Source: Bacteroidota bacterium
GTDB lineage: Bacteria; Bacteroidota; Bacteroidia; Flavobacteriales; Flavobacteriaceae
NCBI GenBank assembly: GCA_018829465.1
Contig: JAHJTN010000017.1
Location: 62,001-126,000, forward strand
Length of the DNA stretch: 64,000 nucleotides
Reading direction: 5' to 3'
The first letter of the stretch is position 1, and every line of letters begins with the position of its first letter. A program made the translations under genes and the position numbers. Positions 34,701 to 43,991 of this stretch are shown here, piece after piece. The notes beneath the pieces were generated by a model that did no database searches, was not told where the DNA came from, and was given only the letters and a program-made list of their open reading frames with translations.

Positions 34701-35621
34701 TTATGTTCTTTCTCTGATAAGCGGTAGGGTGGAACAACGCAACAATCCTTCTTGTTTTGATATCTCTGCGTAAGGAATTTCTTCTACGGTAAAGCCTTGT
34801 TCGCGCAACCAACGGTTGAGTCGCGTAAAATGTCGCTCGGAAACCACCACATGGGTGTCTATAGAAAATACATTGCTGTACATTTGATACATTTCGTCTG
34901 CGGAAATCACAAACAGGTTTTCTTTGCCAAAAAGTTTTATCAATGTCTGCAATTCATTTGGGTTTCGAAATCCTTCAGGATGAATAATGGCTTTGTTGTT
35001 TCCAACAGGTTGAAAAACACAATCGAGATGTAAGGCATTTTTTCGCGCATCGGTTCTAGACTTTATCAAATCGAAAGCCAGCACTTTTTTGTGCGGAAAT
35101 TGATTTTTGATAAACAAAACCCCTTTTTCGTTTGTGCGCGCTGTGATTTGTGCCTTATAGTCGGCACCTGAGTAGTATCCTACAAATACATATTCGTTCC
35201 AAAGCATGACATCGCCACCTTCAAAATGCGTATCCGGTGTCGTTTGTACTATTTTTTCGGGTGTAATTTGCTGCAATACATCCTCAATCGCATTTATTTC
35301 GGCTTCTCTGTCAGGCAATATGTTAGATTTAATCAGCGTATCGTCTATGACGAAGGCAATATCACGTGTAAAAATCTGATTGACATTGGGTATGATTTTA
35401 GGTCTGTAAACGGTGACATCATATTTTTTTAAAACTTTTTCAAACGCATCCATTTCGGCTGTCATATTTTCTTCTGATGGATAAGTTCCCGCCAGTATAT
35501 GTTCCGCAGATTTTGGATCATAAGCCTCTTCAATTTTAGGCGTAGGGCCGTTTTGCTCGGCTGTGCCTAACACTACTGCTTTTAGCCTATCGGTTTCGTT
35601 TTGTATATGCAGTGCTAACAT
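34701..35621 (-). CDS. Arginine deiminase/amidinotransferase-superfamily enzyme
   Basis: The 306-residue protein has the guanidino-modifying fold motifs: NQIFTRDIAFVI near 100, HFEGGDVMLW near 152, the catalytic His in HLDCVFQPVGN near 203, and the nucleophilic Cys in LLRCSTLPLIR close to the C-terminus. Members hydrolyse or transfer the guanidino group of arginine, dimethylarginine or related compounds. The Bacteroidota branch often sits apart from arginine deiminase operons. The substrate is not fixed here. It is followed after 14 bp by the SUI1-like gene. Confidence 0.82.
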   Translation of the reverse strand: MLALHIQNETDRLKAVVLGTAEQNGPTPKIEEAYDPKSAEHILAGTYPSEENMTAEMDAFEKVLKKYDVTVYRPKIIPNVNQIFTRDIAFVIDDTLIKSNILPDREAEINAIEDVLQQITPEKIVQTTPDTHFEGGDVMLWNEYVFVGYYSGADYKAQITARTNEKGVLFIKNQFPHKKVLAFDLIKSRTDARKNALHLDCVFQPVGNNKAIIHPEGFRNPNELQTLIKLFGKENLFVISADEMYQMYSNVFSIDTHVVVSERHFTRLNRWLREQGFTVEEIPYAEISKQEGLLRCSTLPLIRERT

Positions 35622-35646
35622 GGATAAATTTTTGATAAAAATACAA

Positions 35647-35673
35647 AAGCCCTATCAAATGCTGACAGGGCTT
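35647..35673 (-). terminator. Intrinsic terminator of the citrate synthase gene
   Basis: AAGCCCT (35647-35653) pairs with AGGGCTT (35667-35673). The inner bases extend the stem by about five more pairs, including one G-T. On the minus strand a T-rich run (TTTTGTATTTTT) follows. It is 22 nt after the gltA stop. Confidence 0.78.
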
Positions 35674-35694
35674 GGTGTGAATTAATTTTAAAAT

Positions 35695-36978
35695 TTATCT
35701 ATCGTCCACCGATTTAAAAGGCCTGTGTGTATAACCTTGATACAATTGTCTGGGGCGACCAATCGGTTCTTTTTTCAAACGCATTTCTCGCCATTGCGCT
35801 ATCCATCCGGGTAAACGGCCTAAAGCGAACATTACCGTAAACATTTCGGTAGGAATATTCAGCGCTCTATAGATGATACCTGAATAGAAATCTACATTTG
35901 GGTATAATTTTCTATCAACAAAATAGGGATCTTCCAATGCTTCTTTTTCAAGGCCTTTGGCGATGTCTAAAATAGGATCTACGATGCCTAAGCTAGATAG
36001 GACCTCGTCGGCTGATTTCTTAATGATTTTGGCTCTTGGGTCAAAGTTTTTATAAACCCTGTGTCCAAAGCCCATCAGGCGGAATGGATCGTCTTTGTCT
36101 TTTGCCTTGCCCATGTATTTTTTGGTGTCTCCACCGTCTTCTTTAATGGCCTCGAGCATTTCAATAACCGCTTGGTTGGCGCCACCGTGAAGCGGCCCCC
36201 AAAGTGCAGAAATACCGGCAGCCAAAGAAGCGAAAAGTCCTGCGTGTGAAGAACCCACGATTCGTACTGTAGAAGTGGAACAGTTTTGTTCGTGGTCGGC
36301 GTGCAAAATCAATAATTTGTCTAGCGCATCAATGACAACAGGATTGGATTTGTATTCTTTGTTGGGTTTTTTAAACATCATTTTGGCAATGTTTTCCACA
36401 TAACCCAAATCTTCGTCTCCGTATTCGTAAGGATAACCCAATCTTTTGCGGTGGGTCCAGGCTACTAAAACCGGAAATTTACCCAAGATTTTTACAATGG
36501 CTTTGTACATGGCTTCTTCTGACGAAACCTGTACGGAGGATGGATTAAATGCTACCAGAGCACTGGTCAAAGACGACAAAACTCCCATGGGATGTGCTGA
36601 TTGCGGAAAACCGTCCAAAATCTTTTTCATGTCGTCCGCTACAATAGATTGCTCGCGTATATCATTGTGAAATTTTTCGAGCTGCACTTTGTTTGGAAGT
36701 TCGCCAAAAATCAACAAATAGCACACTTCTAAAAAGCTGGCTTTTTCTGCTAATTCCTCAATGGAATAACCGCGATACCTGAGTATTCCTTTTTCACCAT
36801 CCAAAAAAGTGATTTCACTTTCGCATGAACCGGTGTTTTTATATCCTTGATCGAGTGTGATGACGCCGGACTGACTCCGGAAACTGCTGATGTCGATGGC
36901 AATTTCATTTTCAGTGCCAGTCAATATCGGCATTTCATATTTTTTTCCATTGATTTCAATGGTAGCGGTATTTGACAT
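35695..36978 (-). CDS. gltA: Citrate synthase (hexameric, Gram-negative type)
   Basis: The 427-residue protein matches type II citrate synthases in length. Landmarks are LDGEKGILRYRGYSIEELA, the active-site His in GSSHAGLFASLAAGISALWGP and in GPLHGGANQAVIEML, and MGFGHRVYKNFDPRAK with the catalytic Asp region. An N-terminal strand-rich domain (TATIEINGKKYEMPIL) is also present. It condenses acetyl-CoA and oxaloacetate to citrate, feeding beta-oxidation products into the TCA cycle. The gene has its own terminator. Confidence 0.96.
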   Translation of the reverse strand: MSNTATIEINGKKYEMPILTGTENEIAIDISSFRSQSGVITLDQGYKNTGSCESEITFLDGEKGILRYRGYSIEELAEKASFLEVCYLLIFGELPNKVQLEKFHNDIREQSIVADDMKKILDGFPQSAHPMGVLSSLTSALVAFNPSSVQVSSEEAMYKAIVKILGKFPVLVAWTHRKRLGYPYEYGDEDLGYVENIAKMMFKKPNKEYKSNPVVIDALDKLLILHADHEQNCSTSTVRIVGSSHAGLFASLAAGISALWGPLHGGANQAVIEMLEAIKEDGGDTKKYMGKAKDKDDPFRLMGFGHRVYKNFDPRAKIIKKSADEVLSSLGIVDPILDIAKGLEKEALEDPYFVDRKLYPNVDFYSGIIYRALNIPTEMFTVMFALGRLPGWIAQWREMRLKKEPIGRPRQLYQGYTHRPFKSVDDR

Positions 36979-37101
36979 ACTGTTAAATTTAAAAGTTATA
37001 AACTGATTGTTGCGAATTTACGAAAAATACGATACATAGAGTCGTGTTGTTTGTTTAAAAATGTCATAAATTCTTAATGTTTTAAAGATTTTTTAAGACT
37101 G

Positions 37102-38283
37102 TTAAACTTTTGTTCGTGTTTGATTTAAATATAGTACAATGAATCCGAAAATAAGTGCATAAACCGTTGAGAATTGGAACAAAACGGCAAGGCCAAAACT
37201 TTCGTTGAGCAAGCCAATTACATTGGCACTGAAACCGGTACCCAATTGCAATGCGGCTACCAAAAAACCGGAAACTATCGCCGCTTGTTGCGGGAAATCG
37301 GCGGTAGAATTGCTAAAAGATTTGGGCAAAACAAACGATATGACCAGACCGCCTGCTGCCATGGCGCAGAGATATAAAATTTCAGAATCAGCCAAAGGTA
37401 ACATATAAAAAATGAGCGCAAGTACAAAGGGCGCAATCATGTAGAGCCAATTGGTTTTATATTTGAGCGCCACTAAAGCAAAGAGAATACGACCGACTGC
37501 CACAGCACCCCAGAACAATGACAGGCCTAGAGATGCTTTGGCAACAGATAAGCCACCTTGCTTTTCCAAAAACACCGAACCCCAACTGCCAAAAGTAGCT
37601 TCACAAGCACCGTAAAAAAACACAGCAATGACATACCACCAAAGTCGGCGAGGAATTTTGAATTTTATTTTTTTTATACCGCTTTCCTTAGCATCTTCTG
37701 TTAATGACAAATGGAGTGTTGCGGTGTAAATCAAAACGAGTAAAACCAAGACAGCGGTCACCAATGCGCCCATCCACCACGATCCCAAACTGTCAAAATA
37801 ACTGATAAGAAGTGGTGATGTAGCTGTGCCCAAACCTAAAAAAAAATGCAAAGCTGTAAGTGCTGAGGCTTCCTTGCCCGGAAACAATTGATAGGCAAAC
37901 GGATTTAAAGCCGTTAGAGAAAAACCAAAACCCAATCCCAAAAAAGCAGTGGCTGACATAATGATGAAATAGGCAATGTACGCATCTGCCTCAAAAAGGT
38001 GACTAAACCCAAGCAAAGCTGCTGAAATAGTAAGTGCAACCATGCCCAAAAGTAAAACCTTCTTCATACCTATTTTATCGGCAATTCTCGACGCGAGTAA
38101 GGATGATAGTATCGCTAAAATGATTTGAGGCGTAAAAATGCTGCCAAACTGACTGCTGGTGAAACTGTGGTGCGCCTCGCTGGTCAATATACTTCCCGCT
38201 GCCGGGAACAGCACTAAAACTACACCGAGGAGAAATCCACCGGGATAAATGGCTAATGCTTTTTTTAGAGTTGAAGTTTTCAA
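37102..38283 (-). CDS. Major facilitator superfamily transporter, possibly sugar-related
   Basis: The 393-residue protein has about 12 hydrophobic helices. It begins KKALAIYPGGFLLGVVLVLFPAAGSIL and has DKIGMKKVLLLGM (the MFS loop 2-3 motif) and FFYGACEATFGSWGSVFLEKQGG. No ATG lies near the start, so the best initiation codon is a TTG at 38283. It lies downstream of a debranching enzyme and GH63-like hydrolase in the same direction. That makes a sugar or sugar-derivative substrate plausible, but sequence does not fix it. A tandem-repeat region separates it from those genes. Confidence 0.78.
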   Translation of the reverse strand: MKTSTLKKALAIYPGGFLLGVVLVLFPAAGSILTSEAHHSFTSSQFGSIFTPQIILAILSSLLASRIADKIGMKKVLLLGMVALTISAALLGFSHLFEADAYIAYFIIMSATAFLGLGFGFSLTALNPFAYQLFPGKEASALTALHFFLGLGTATSPLLISYFDSLGSWWMGALVTAVLVLLVLIYTATLHLSLTEDAKESGIKKIKFKIPRRLWWYVIAVFFYGACEATFGSWGSVFLEKQGGLSVAKASLGLSLFWGAVAVGRILFALVALKYKTNWLYMIAPFVLALIFYMLPLADSEILYLCAMAAGGLVISFVLPKSFSNSTADFPQQAAIVSGFLVAALQLGTGFSANVIGLLNESFGLAVLFQFSTVYALIFGFIVLYLNQTRTKV

Positions 38284-38333
38284 TGCCTGTGGAAGTTAAT
38301 GGTTATACGTTATTAGTTATTTATTTAAGATTT

Positions 38334-38433
38334 AAGCCAATAGCCAATAGCCAAAAGGCATTAGCCAAAAGCCATTAGCCAAAAGCCATTAGCCAAAAGC
38401 CATTAGGCATTAGCCATTAGGCAAAAGGCATTA
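38334..38433. repeat. Tandem repeat of AGCCATTAGCCAAA-type units
   Basis: About 100 bp are built from AGCC[A/T]xTAGCC and AGCCAAA blocks. The best-preserved part is two and a half copies of the 14-mer AGCCATTAGCCAAA, with degenerate AATAGCC and AGGCATT copies at both sides. It looks like slippage-derived repeat DNA. It sits between the debranching enzyme stop and the MFS start, where it could influence expression of the MFS gene. Confidence 0.85.
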
Positions 38434-38450
38434 GTTTTATTCAAAAGCTT

Positions 38451-38510
38451 ATCAAATCATCGCATCATCAAATCATCAAAAAATCGTATCAAATCATCGT
38501 ATCATCAAAT
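38451..38510. repeat. Tandem repeat of ATCAAATCATCG-type units
   Basis: About five imperfect ATCAAATCATC / GTATCATCAAATCATC units run up to the stop codon of the debranching enzyme gene. This repeat differs from the neighbouring AGCC repeat, and together they fill most of the 226-bp gap. Confidence 0.8.
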
Positions 38511-40453
38511 CATTGAATTTGGTGCAAAATACGAATCAAGGCAGAAACAGACCAAGCTTGTTGGATGGTGCCTTTGCCAAACTTTGGCGTGTCGCCGTCA
38601 AAAATTTCAGAAACCCCCATGATACAGTTTTCATGATAAAAATGTTGTTTCAAAGGCTGTATCAGTTGGTGAATATGTTCTTTTGTTTTTGTGTTTTTGC
38701 CGTGTACTTTCAGGTAAGCCTCGGTGTATTCACTCATCAAAAAAGGCCAAACTGTGCCTTGGTGATAGGCACCGTCTCGATGCCAAACATCGCCACCATA
38801 AGTAGCTTTAAAGTCTGGATGCTCTTGTGACAGCGTGCGCAAACCATAAGGGGTGAGCAATTTTTTAGTCACGATGTCCAATACTTGCTGTTGTTGGTCT
38901 TTGTTGAGAGGAGAGAATGGCAAACTCAACGCATAGATTTGATTGCATCGCAAAGATGTATCTGCAGAATGATGAGGCAATACTACATCGTTCAAATATC
39001 CATTTTCATTAAAAAAGTCATTTGAAAAATGCGTCTCAAATTTCTGAATACTTTCTGCGACACTTCCTAAAAACGCATCAGTTTGTTTGAGCACTTCTGC
39101 AAAGTGGATGTAAATTTTCAGGGCATTGTACCACAAAGCCTGTATTTCAACCGGACAGCCGTGTCTTGGGGTCACTACATAATCGCCCACGCGGGCATCC
39201 ATCCATGTGAGTTGTGCAATGCCTTGTCCGCCGTACAGAAAACCCTCGGGTGTTTCGTGTATGTCATAGCGTGTGCCGGATTTGTGAAATTGGATAATCT
39301 CTGTGAGCTTGTCAAATGATTTTTTGATAAATGCTTTATCGCCAAACTTTTCGTAATACTCATACATCACCACAAAAAGCCAAAGCGTAGCATCAATGGT
39401 GTTGTATTCGATGTCATCGTTGGGTGCATCCGGAAAACGATTGGGCAACATGCCTTGATCTAAGTAATTAAAAAACGTATTGAGAATAGATTGACAAACT
39501 TTTTTGTTTCCATTGTCTATCGCCAAGCCACGCATCGCAATCATAGAATCGCGTCCCCAGTCAGTAAACCAATGGTAGCCGGCTATAATAGAATGACTTT
39601 CTGTGGACCTGCGTTCAACCAAAAACTGATCTCCGGAAACCAACAAATCGTTTAAAAACGCATTTTCTGAGGTTCGAAATAATGCCAGCCGCTTTATTTC
39701 GGCGTCTTTAAGTTTATCGTAACTGGGGTTTTTGGAAAATGCATCTTGGCTGAAGAGTATATTTTTGGTTTCTCCTGCCGCCAGGGTTAAGTGGATATAT
39801 CCGATTGAAAAATTGTCTTCTGTCGCTTGCAAACCTCTTTCGGCTTCGCGCTCGTAAAAATAGTTTTTAAACCAGTTGGGTGCCGATTCAAAATGGCCTT
39901 CATGGTAGGTATAAAGTGGATCTGCACCAAAATGTGCATACGTTTTCAAAAAGTTGTTCTCCGTTTCGGTGAAGAAATTTGTGTGTCCGTTTTCCTTAAA
40001 ATTGCTGTGATAATCGCGGTGGTTCAAAAGAATATTCACTTTTAATCGAACGGTTTTCTTGCCTAAATTTTCATACCGAACTATCGTGGCGTTTTTGCCA
40101 TAAGGCATAAACACGGATTTTGCAAATCGAAAACCACGCACATCGTACACTGTTTTAGGGAAGGGATATCTTTCAAATTTTTGAATAAATTGATGTCCCT
40201 GCGGTGCTATGGTCTCTCCAAAATGGTTACAACCCAATTCAATAGCATTGTCGCCATCCAAAAGTGTTTCCTCTACTTTGGACACCAATACCATTCGTTG
40301 GGTTGGCGGATTCAAAGAAGCAACCAACAAGCCGTGATAGCGCCTTGTATTTGCACCTGAAATAGTACCCGAGGCATAGCCACCCAAGCCGTTGGTGTAA
40401 ATCCATTCTTTACGCGAAAGTGTTTCGAAATCTGCATTTAAAAAATCCAACAT
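38510..40453 (-). CDS. Amylo-alpha-1,6-glucosidase (bacterial/archaeal-type glycogen debranching enzyme)
   Basis: The 647-residue protein has the N-terminal debranching-enzyme domain: EWIYTNGLGGYASGTISGANTRRYHGLLVAS at the start. The C-terminal (alpha/alpha)6 domain has HWFTDWGRDSMIAMRGL with an acidic catalytic residue, then DATLWLFVVMYEYYEKFGD and GDVWHRDGAYHQGTVWPF. It removes alpha-1,6-linked glucose from glycogen or maltodextrins. The GH63-like hydrolase gene lies 5 bp upstream, and glycogen synthase is in the same minus-strand region. Confidence 0.92.
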   Translation of the reverse strand: MLDFLNADFETLSRKEWIYTNGLGGYASGTISGANTRRYHGLLVASLNPPTQRMVLVSKVEETLLDGDNAIELGCNHFGETIAPQGHQFIQKFERYPFPKTVYDVRGFRFAKSVFMPYGKNATIVRYENLGKKTVRLKVNILLNHRDYHSNFKENGHTNFFTETENNFLKTYAHFGADPLYTYHEGHFESAPNWFKNYFYEREAERGLQATEDNFSIGYIHLTLAAGETKNILFSQDAFSKNPSYDKLKDAEIKRLALFRTSENAFLNDLLVSGDQFLVERRSTESHSIIAGYHWFTDWGRDSMIAMRGLAIDNGNKKVCQSILNTFFNYLDQGMLPNRFPDAPNDDIEYNTIDATLWLFVVMYEYYEKFGDKAFIKKSFDKLTEIIQFHKSGTRYDIHETPEGFLYGGQGIAQLTWMDARVGDYVVTPRHGCPVEIQALWYNALKIYIHFAEVLKQTDAFLGSVAESIQKFETHFSNDFFNENGYLNDVVLPHHSADTSLRCNQIYALSLPFSPLNKDQQQQVLDIVTKKLLTPYGLRTLSQEHPDFKATYGGDVWHRDGAYHQGTVWPFLMSEYTEAYLKVHGKNTKTKEHIHQLIQPLKQHFYHENCIMGVSEIFDGDTPKFGKGTIQQAWSVSALIRILHQIQ

Positions 40454-40458
40454 AGTTT

Positions 40459-43146
40459 TTACTTTGACGCGTTTTTAATTTTGTTTTGGATGAGCTCTGC
40501 TACCAATCCCGTCCAACCGGTTTGGTGAGCTGCGCCCACACCACGGCCGTTATCTCCGTGAAAATACTCGTAAAAAAGCACCAATTCCTTGAAATATGGG
40601 TCTTTTTCGTATATGTCGTGCAAAGCGTGGATGCGTCGCGAACCTTTTTGGTCTTGTTCGAACATCTTGATAAGGTTGTCTGATATGTCATCTGCAACTT
40701 CGCTCAAACAGCATAAGTTACTCGCATCTGCCGGACAAGCTACACCGATTTCATTGCTGTAAAATTTATCAAACTCTCTTAAAGATTGTATCAATAAATA
40801 GTTCATAGGCATCCAAATAGGCCCTCGCCAGTTGGAATTTCCGCCAAATAAACTGGTAGTTGATTCTGCCGGCTCGTAAGCCAATCCAAAATCTTCTCCG
40901 TTGATGTTGACTACGTAGGGTGTTTCGTGTACTTTTGATACGGCGCGAATCCCATAAGGCGAATAAAATTCTTCTTTGCTGAGCAAGGCTTTGAGAATCC
41001 GTTCCAAACGGTCTTTAGGAACCAAAGATAAGAGCATGTCACCTTCTTCATTAAATTGATCCATCACCAAATGCTTACCGTTTTTGGAGTGATATTTTCT
41101 AAACCAATGCAACCGACGTCTAAAATCGGGAAGGTTTTCTAAGCGCGCGTTATCTACAACCAAGGTGGCAAAAAGGGTTGACAAACCCACTAGAGACCTT
41201 ACTTTTAGTGGAATAAATCTACCGTCCGGTAAGCCGAGCACGTCGTAGAAAAATCCATCTTGCTCGTCCCAAGACCCGGTCCAATCTTCGCTGCGCTGGT
41301 TGAGTGCTTCTGCGATATAGACGAAATGCTCTAAAAATTTGGTGGCAACATCTTCAAATCCAATAGGGTCTTCTTGTGCAATTCCCAAAGCCATATCCAA
41401 CATATTTAGGCTATACATGGCCATCCAGCTGGTGCCGTCTGCCTGTTCCAAATAGCCTCCTCCGGGTATGGCTGCACTGCGATCAAACACTCCAATATTG
41501 TCCAATCCGAGGAAACCGCCTTCAAATATGTTGTTGTCTTTGTGGTCTTTTCTATTGACCCACCAAGTGAAGTTTATAAGTAATTTTTGAAATACACGTT
41601 TCAGAAAATTCACATCGCCTTTGCCGGTCGCTTTTTTATCTATGCGATAAACTTGTAAACAGCCCCAAGCGTGTACAGGCGGATTTACATCGCCGAATGC
41701 CCATTCGTAAGCAGGAAGCTGACCGTTGGGTTTCATGTACCATTCTCGGAGAAACAAAATGAGTTGTTCTTTGGCAAATTCTGCATCTACCATGGCAAGC
41801 GGCACGCAGTGAAAGGCCAAATCCCAAGCCGCATACCAAGGATATTCCCATTTGTCGGGCATCGAAATAATATCGCGGTTGTTTAGGGTTTTCCAACCAG
41901 AATTACGTCCGTGTTTTCTGTTTTCCGGCGGTGGTATTTGCCCTGGGTCACCATTGAGCCATTGCGGAACGTCTATGTAATAATATTGTTTAGACCAAAG
42001 CATGCCTGCAAAAGCTTGTCGTTGAATATTGGCCAAGTCGCCGTGTTTTTCCCGATCCGAAAATGCGTTGTAGAAGTCATCGGCTTCGGCCAAGCGGGTT
42101 TTGAAAATTTTGTCAAACCCAGCTGTTAAAGGATTGGTTTTATGTGCGTTTTTAGACAGCCTGAACTTAAAAACCCGAACACTTTCTGCCGGTATTTCAA
42201 CCTCGTAAAAAGGCGAATATTTGGTGCCGATTGTCACATCCTCAAAAGCGCTGAAATCACCGGATACTACAGCATCGTTAACGGCGTCTTTAGGTCTGCT
42301 TGTCACATTTGCAGTGCCATACAGCCTTTGGTTGTTGGTTTCATTTTCCGAAAAAAGATTTTTGTTTGGCGTTTCGGAATAAAAATAATAAGTACCAAAT
42401 TGCTTGTGGGTAGCCTTTACAGCCGTAAATCCTTTATCTGATTTGTCTAGTGATATTTCGGGTTTTTCTTTGACTAGGCCGAATTGCCAGTGGTTTGTGA
42501 ACCACAAATTAGGCAACACACAAATTTTGGCAGCTGCGTTTGCCCGGTTGTGCACCGATATTTTAATCAAAATATCTTCTTCATCGGCTTTGGCGTATTC
42601 TGTAAATACATCAAAATATTTTTGGTTGTCAAACACGCCGGTGTCTAGTAGTTCAAACTCTGTTTCCTGTTTAGATCGATGCCGATTTACTTGCACCAAT
42701 TGTTCATAAGGAAATGCTGCTTGCGGATATTTGTACAAGTGTTTCATGTACGAATGTGTTGGCGTACTATCAAGATAGTAATACAACTCTTTTACATCTT
42801 CTGCGTGGTTGCCTTCCGGACCGGTTAGCCCAAACAAGCGCTCTTTGATGATAGAATCTTTACCATTCCACAAGGCTACGGCAAAGTTGAGATGGTTAAA
42901 CCGGTCGGTGATTCCCGCCAAACCGTCTTCGCCCCATCGGTAAACCCGACTTCTGGCATGATCGTGAGGAAAATAGTCCCAAGCTTCTCCGTGTTCACTG
43001 TAATCTTCCCGAACTGTTCCCCATTGGCGTTCACTAAGGTAAGGCCCCCATTTTAACCATTTTTGATCTCCACTATAGTTTGAATCTAATCGATTTTTTT
43101 CTACTGACATATATTTTTTTTTAAACAATTCTTTTTTCCTATCCAT
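40459..43146 (-). CDS. MGH1-like (GH63-related) glycoside hydrolase
   Basis: The 895-residue protein begins SVEKNRLDSNYSGDQKWLKWG, then has WGTVREDYSEHGEAWDYFPHD. It shows an (alpha/alpha)6-toroid pattern: WDLAFHCVPLAMVDAEFA, PAYEWAFGDVNPPVHAW, GGYLEQADGTSWMAMYSLNM and NWRGPIWMPMNYLLIQSL. This is the GH63/mannosylglycerate-hydrolase-like group acting on alpha-glucosides. No signal peptide is visible, so it is likely cytosolic. It overlaps the SDR stop by 8 bp and precedes the debranching enzyme by 5 bp. The alternative ATG at 43110 would drop 12 residues. The substrate is unknown; an alpha-glucoside from trehalose or glycogen metabolism is an inference. Confidence 0.85.
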   Translation of the reverse strand: MDRKKELFKKKYMSVEKNRLDSNYSGDQKWLKWGPYLSERQWGTVREDYSEHGEAWDYFPHDHARSRVYRWGEDGLAGITDRFNHLNFAVALWNGKDSIIKERLFGLTGPEGNHAEDVKELYYYLDSTPTHSYMKHLYKYPQAAFPYEQLVQVNRHRSKQETEFELLDTGVFDNQKYFDVFTEYAKADEEDILIKISVHNRANAAAKICVLPNLWFTNHWQFGLVKEKPEISLDKSDKGFTAVKATHKQFGTYYFYSETPNKNLFSENETNNQRLYGTANVTSRPKDAVNDAVVSGDFSAFEDVTIGTKYSPFYEVEIPAESVRVFKFRLSKNAHKTNPLTAGFDKIFKTRLAEADDFYNAFSDREKHGDLANIQRQAFAGMLWSKQYYYIDVPQWLNGDPGQIPPPENRKHGRNSGWKTLNNRDIISMPDKWEYPWYAAWDLAFHCVPLAMVDAEFAKEQLILFLREWYMKPNGQLPAYEWAFGDVNPPVHAWGCLQVYRIDKKATGKGDVNFLKRVFQKLLINFTWWVNRKDHKDNNIFEGGFLGLDNIGVFDRSAAIPGGGYLEQADGTSWMAMYSLNMLDMALGIAQEDPIGFEDVATKFLEHFVYIAEALNQRSEDWTGSWDEQDGFFYDVLGLPDGRFIPLKVRSLVGLSTLFATLVVDNARLENLPDFRRRLHWFRKYHSKNGKHLVMDQFNEEGDMLLSLVPKDRLERILKALLSKEEFYSPYGIRAVSKVHETPYVVNINGEDFGLAYEPAESTTSLFGGNSNWRGPIWMPMNYLLIQSLREFDKFYSNEIGVACPADASNLCCLSEVADDISDNLIKMFEQDQKGSRRIHALHDIYEKDPYFKELVLFYEYFHGDNGRGVGAAHQTGWTGLVAELIQNKIKNASK

Positions 43147-43969
43147 TGGTGGTGAAGCCCGGATAACAAGTCATGGCGCCATCTATAAAAATGGTTGTGC
43201 CGTTGATGTACTCTGATTCGTCTGAAGCCAGCCATACGGCAGCGGATGCAATGTCGCTAGGCTCGCCAATTCTTTTATAAGGAATGAGTTGGTTGAGTTT
43301 ATCCAGCGCTTCGGGTGTGTCCCAAGCTTCCTTGTTGATAGGTGTTTTGATAGCTCCCGGGGCAATGCTATTGGCACGAACTTTCATCGGAGCATATTCT
43401 TGAGCAATGCTTTGCATCAGCATGACGATGGCTCCTTTAGAAGCCGCATAGTTGGCATGGCCCGCCCATGGAATAATTTCGTGTACAGAACTCATATGGA
43501 TGATTTTACCCAAAGAACGCGACACTTCAGGTCTGATGCCTCTTCTGATAAATTCTTTTAGTGCTTCGCGGGCACAGAGAAAATGACCGGTTAGGTTTAC
43601 GTCTATGACTTTTTGCCATGCGTGCAAGGACATTTCATGTAGCGGATAATCTATTTGAATACCGGCATTGGGTACGCAAATATCTACTGTACCAAACTCT
43701 TTGATAGCAAAATCAAACATGGCTTGAACCTGATCTTCTTTGCTCACATCTGCTTTAAACGGAATAGCCCGGCCACAGATGTCATCATTGCATATATTGT
43801 GCGCAATTTCTTCGGCAGCTTCCGGATTGGAAATGTAATTGATAATAACATTAGCACCTTCCATGCCAATACCCTTTGCAACGGCTTCGCCTATACCCGA
43901 ATTGGCACCGGTGATAATAGCTGTTTGGCCGAAGAGTCGTTTGTTTGGTTTTTGAACAGTTTTTTGCAT
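43139..43969 (-). CDS. Short-chain dehydrogenase/reductase, glucose 1-dehydrogenase-like
   Basis: About 276 residues from an ATG at 43969 (MQKTVQKPNKRLFGQTAIIT). The Rossmann motif TGANSGIGEAVAKG is near 20-33, followed by NAGIQ, the catalytic Ser in HMSSVHE, YAASKGA with Tyr and Lys, and IAPGAIKTPIN. The C-terminal INGTTIFIDGAMTCYPGF resembles glucose 1-dehydrogenase-type SDRs, which oxidise glucose to gluconolactone. The frame could start at 44017 but would overlap the VOC gene. It is translationally linked to the GH63-like gene by an 8-bp overlap. Confidence 0.88.
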   Translation of the reverse strand: MQKTVQKPNKRLFGQTAIITGANSGIGEAVAKGIGMEGANVIINYISNPEAAEEIAHNICNDDICGRAIPFKADVSKEDQVQAMFDFAIKEFGTVDICVPNAGIQIDYPLHEMSLHAWQKVIDVNLTGHFLCAREALKEFIRRGIRPEVSRSLGKIIHMSSVHEIIPWAGHANYAASKGAIVMLMQSIAQEYAPMKVRANSIAPGAIKTPINKEAWDTPEALDKLNQLIPYKRIGEPSDIASAAVWLASDESEYINGTTIFIDGAMTCYPGFTTNG

Positions 43970-43991
43970 AGTTTTTTTATAATGGTTAAAT

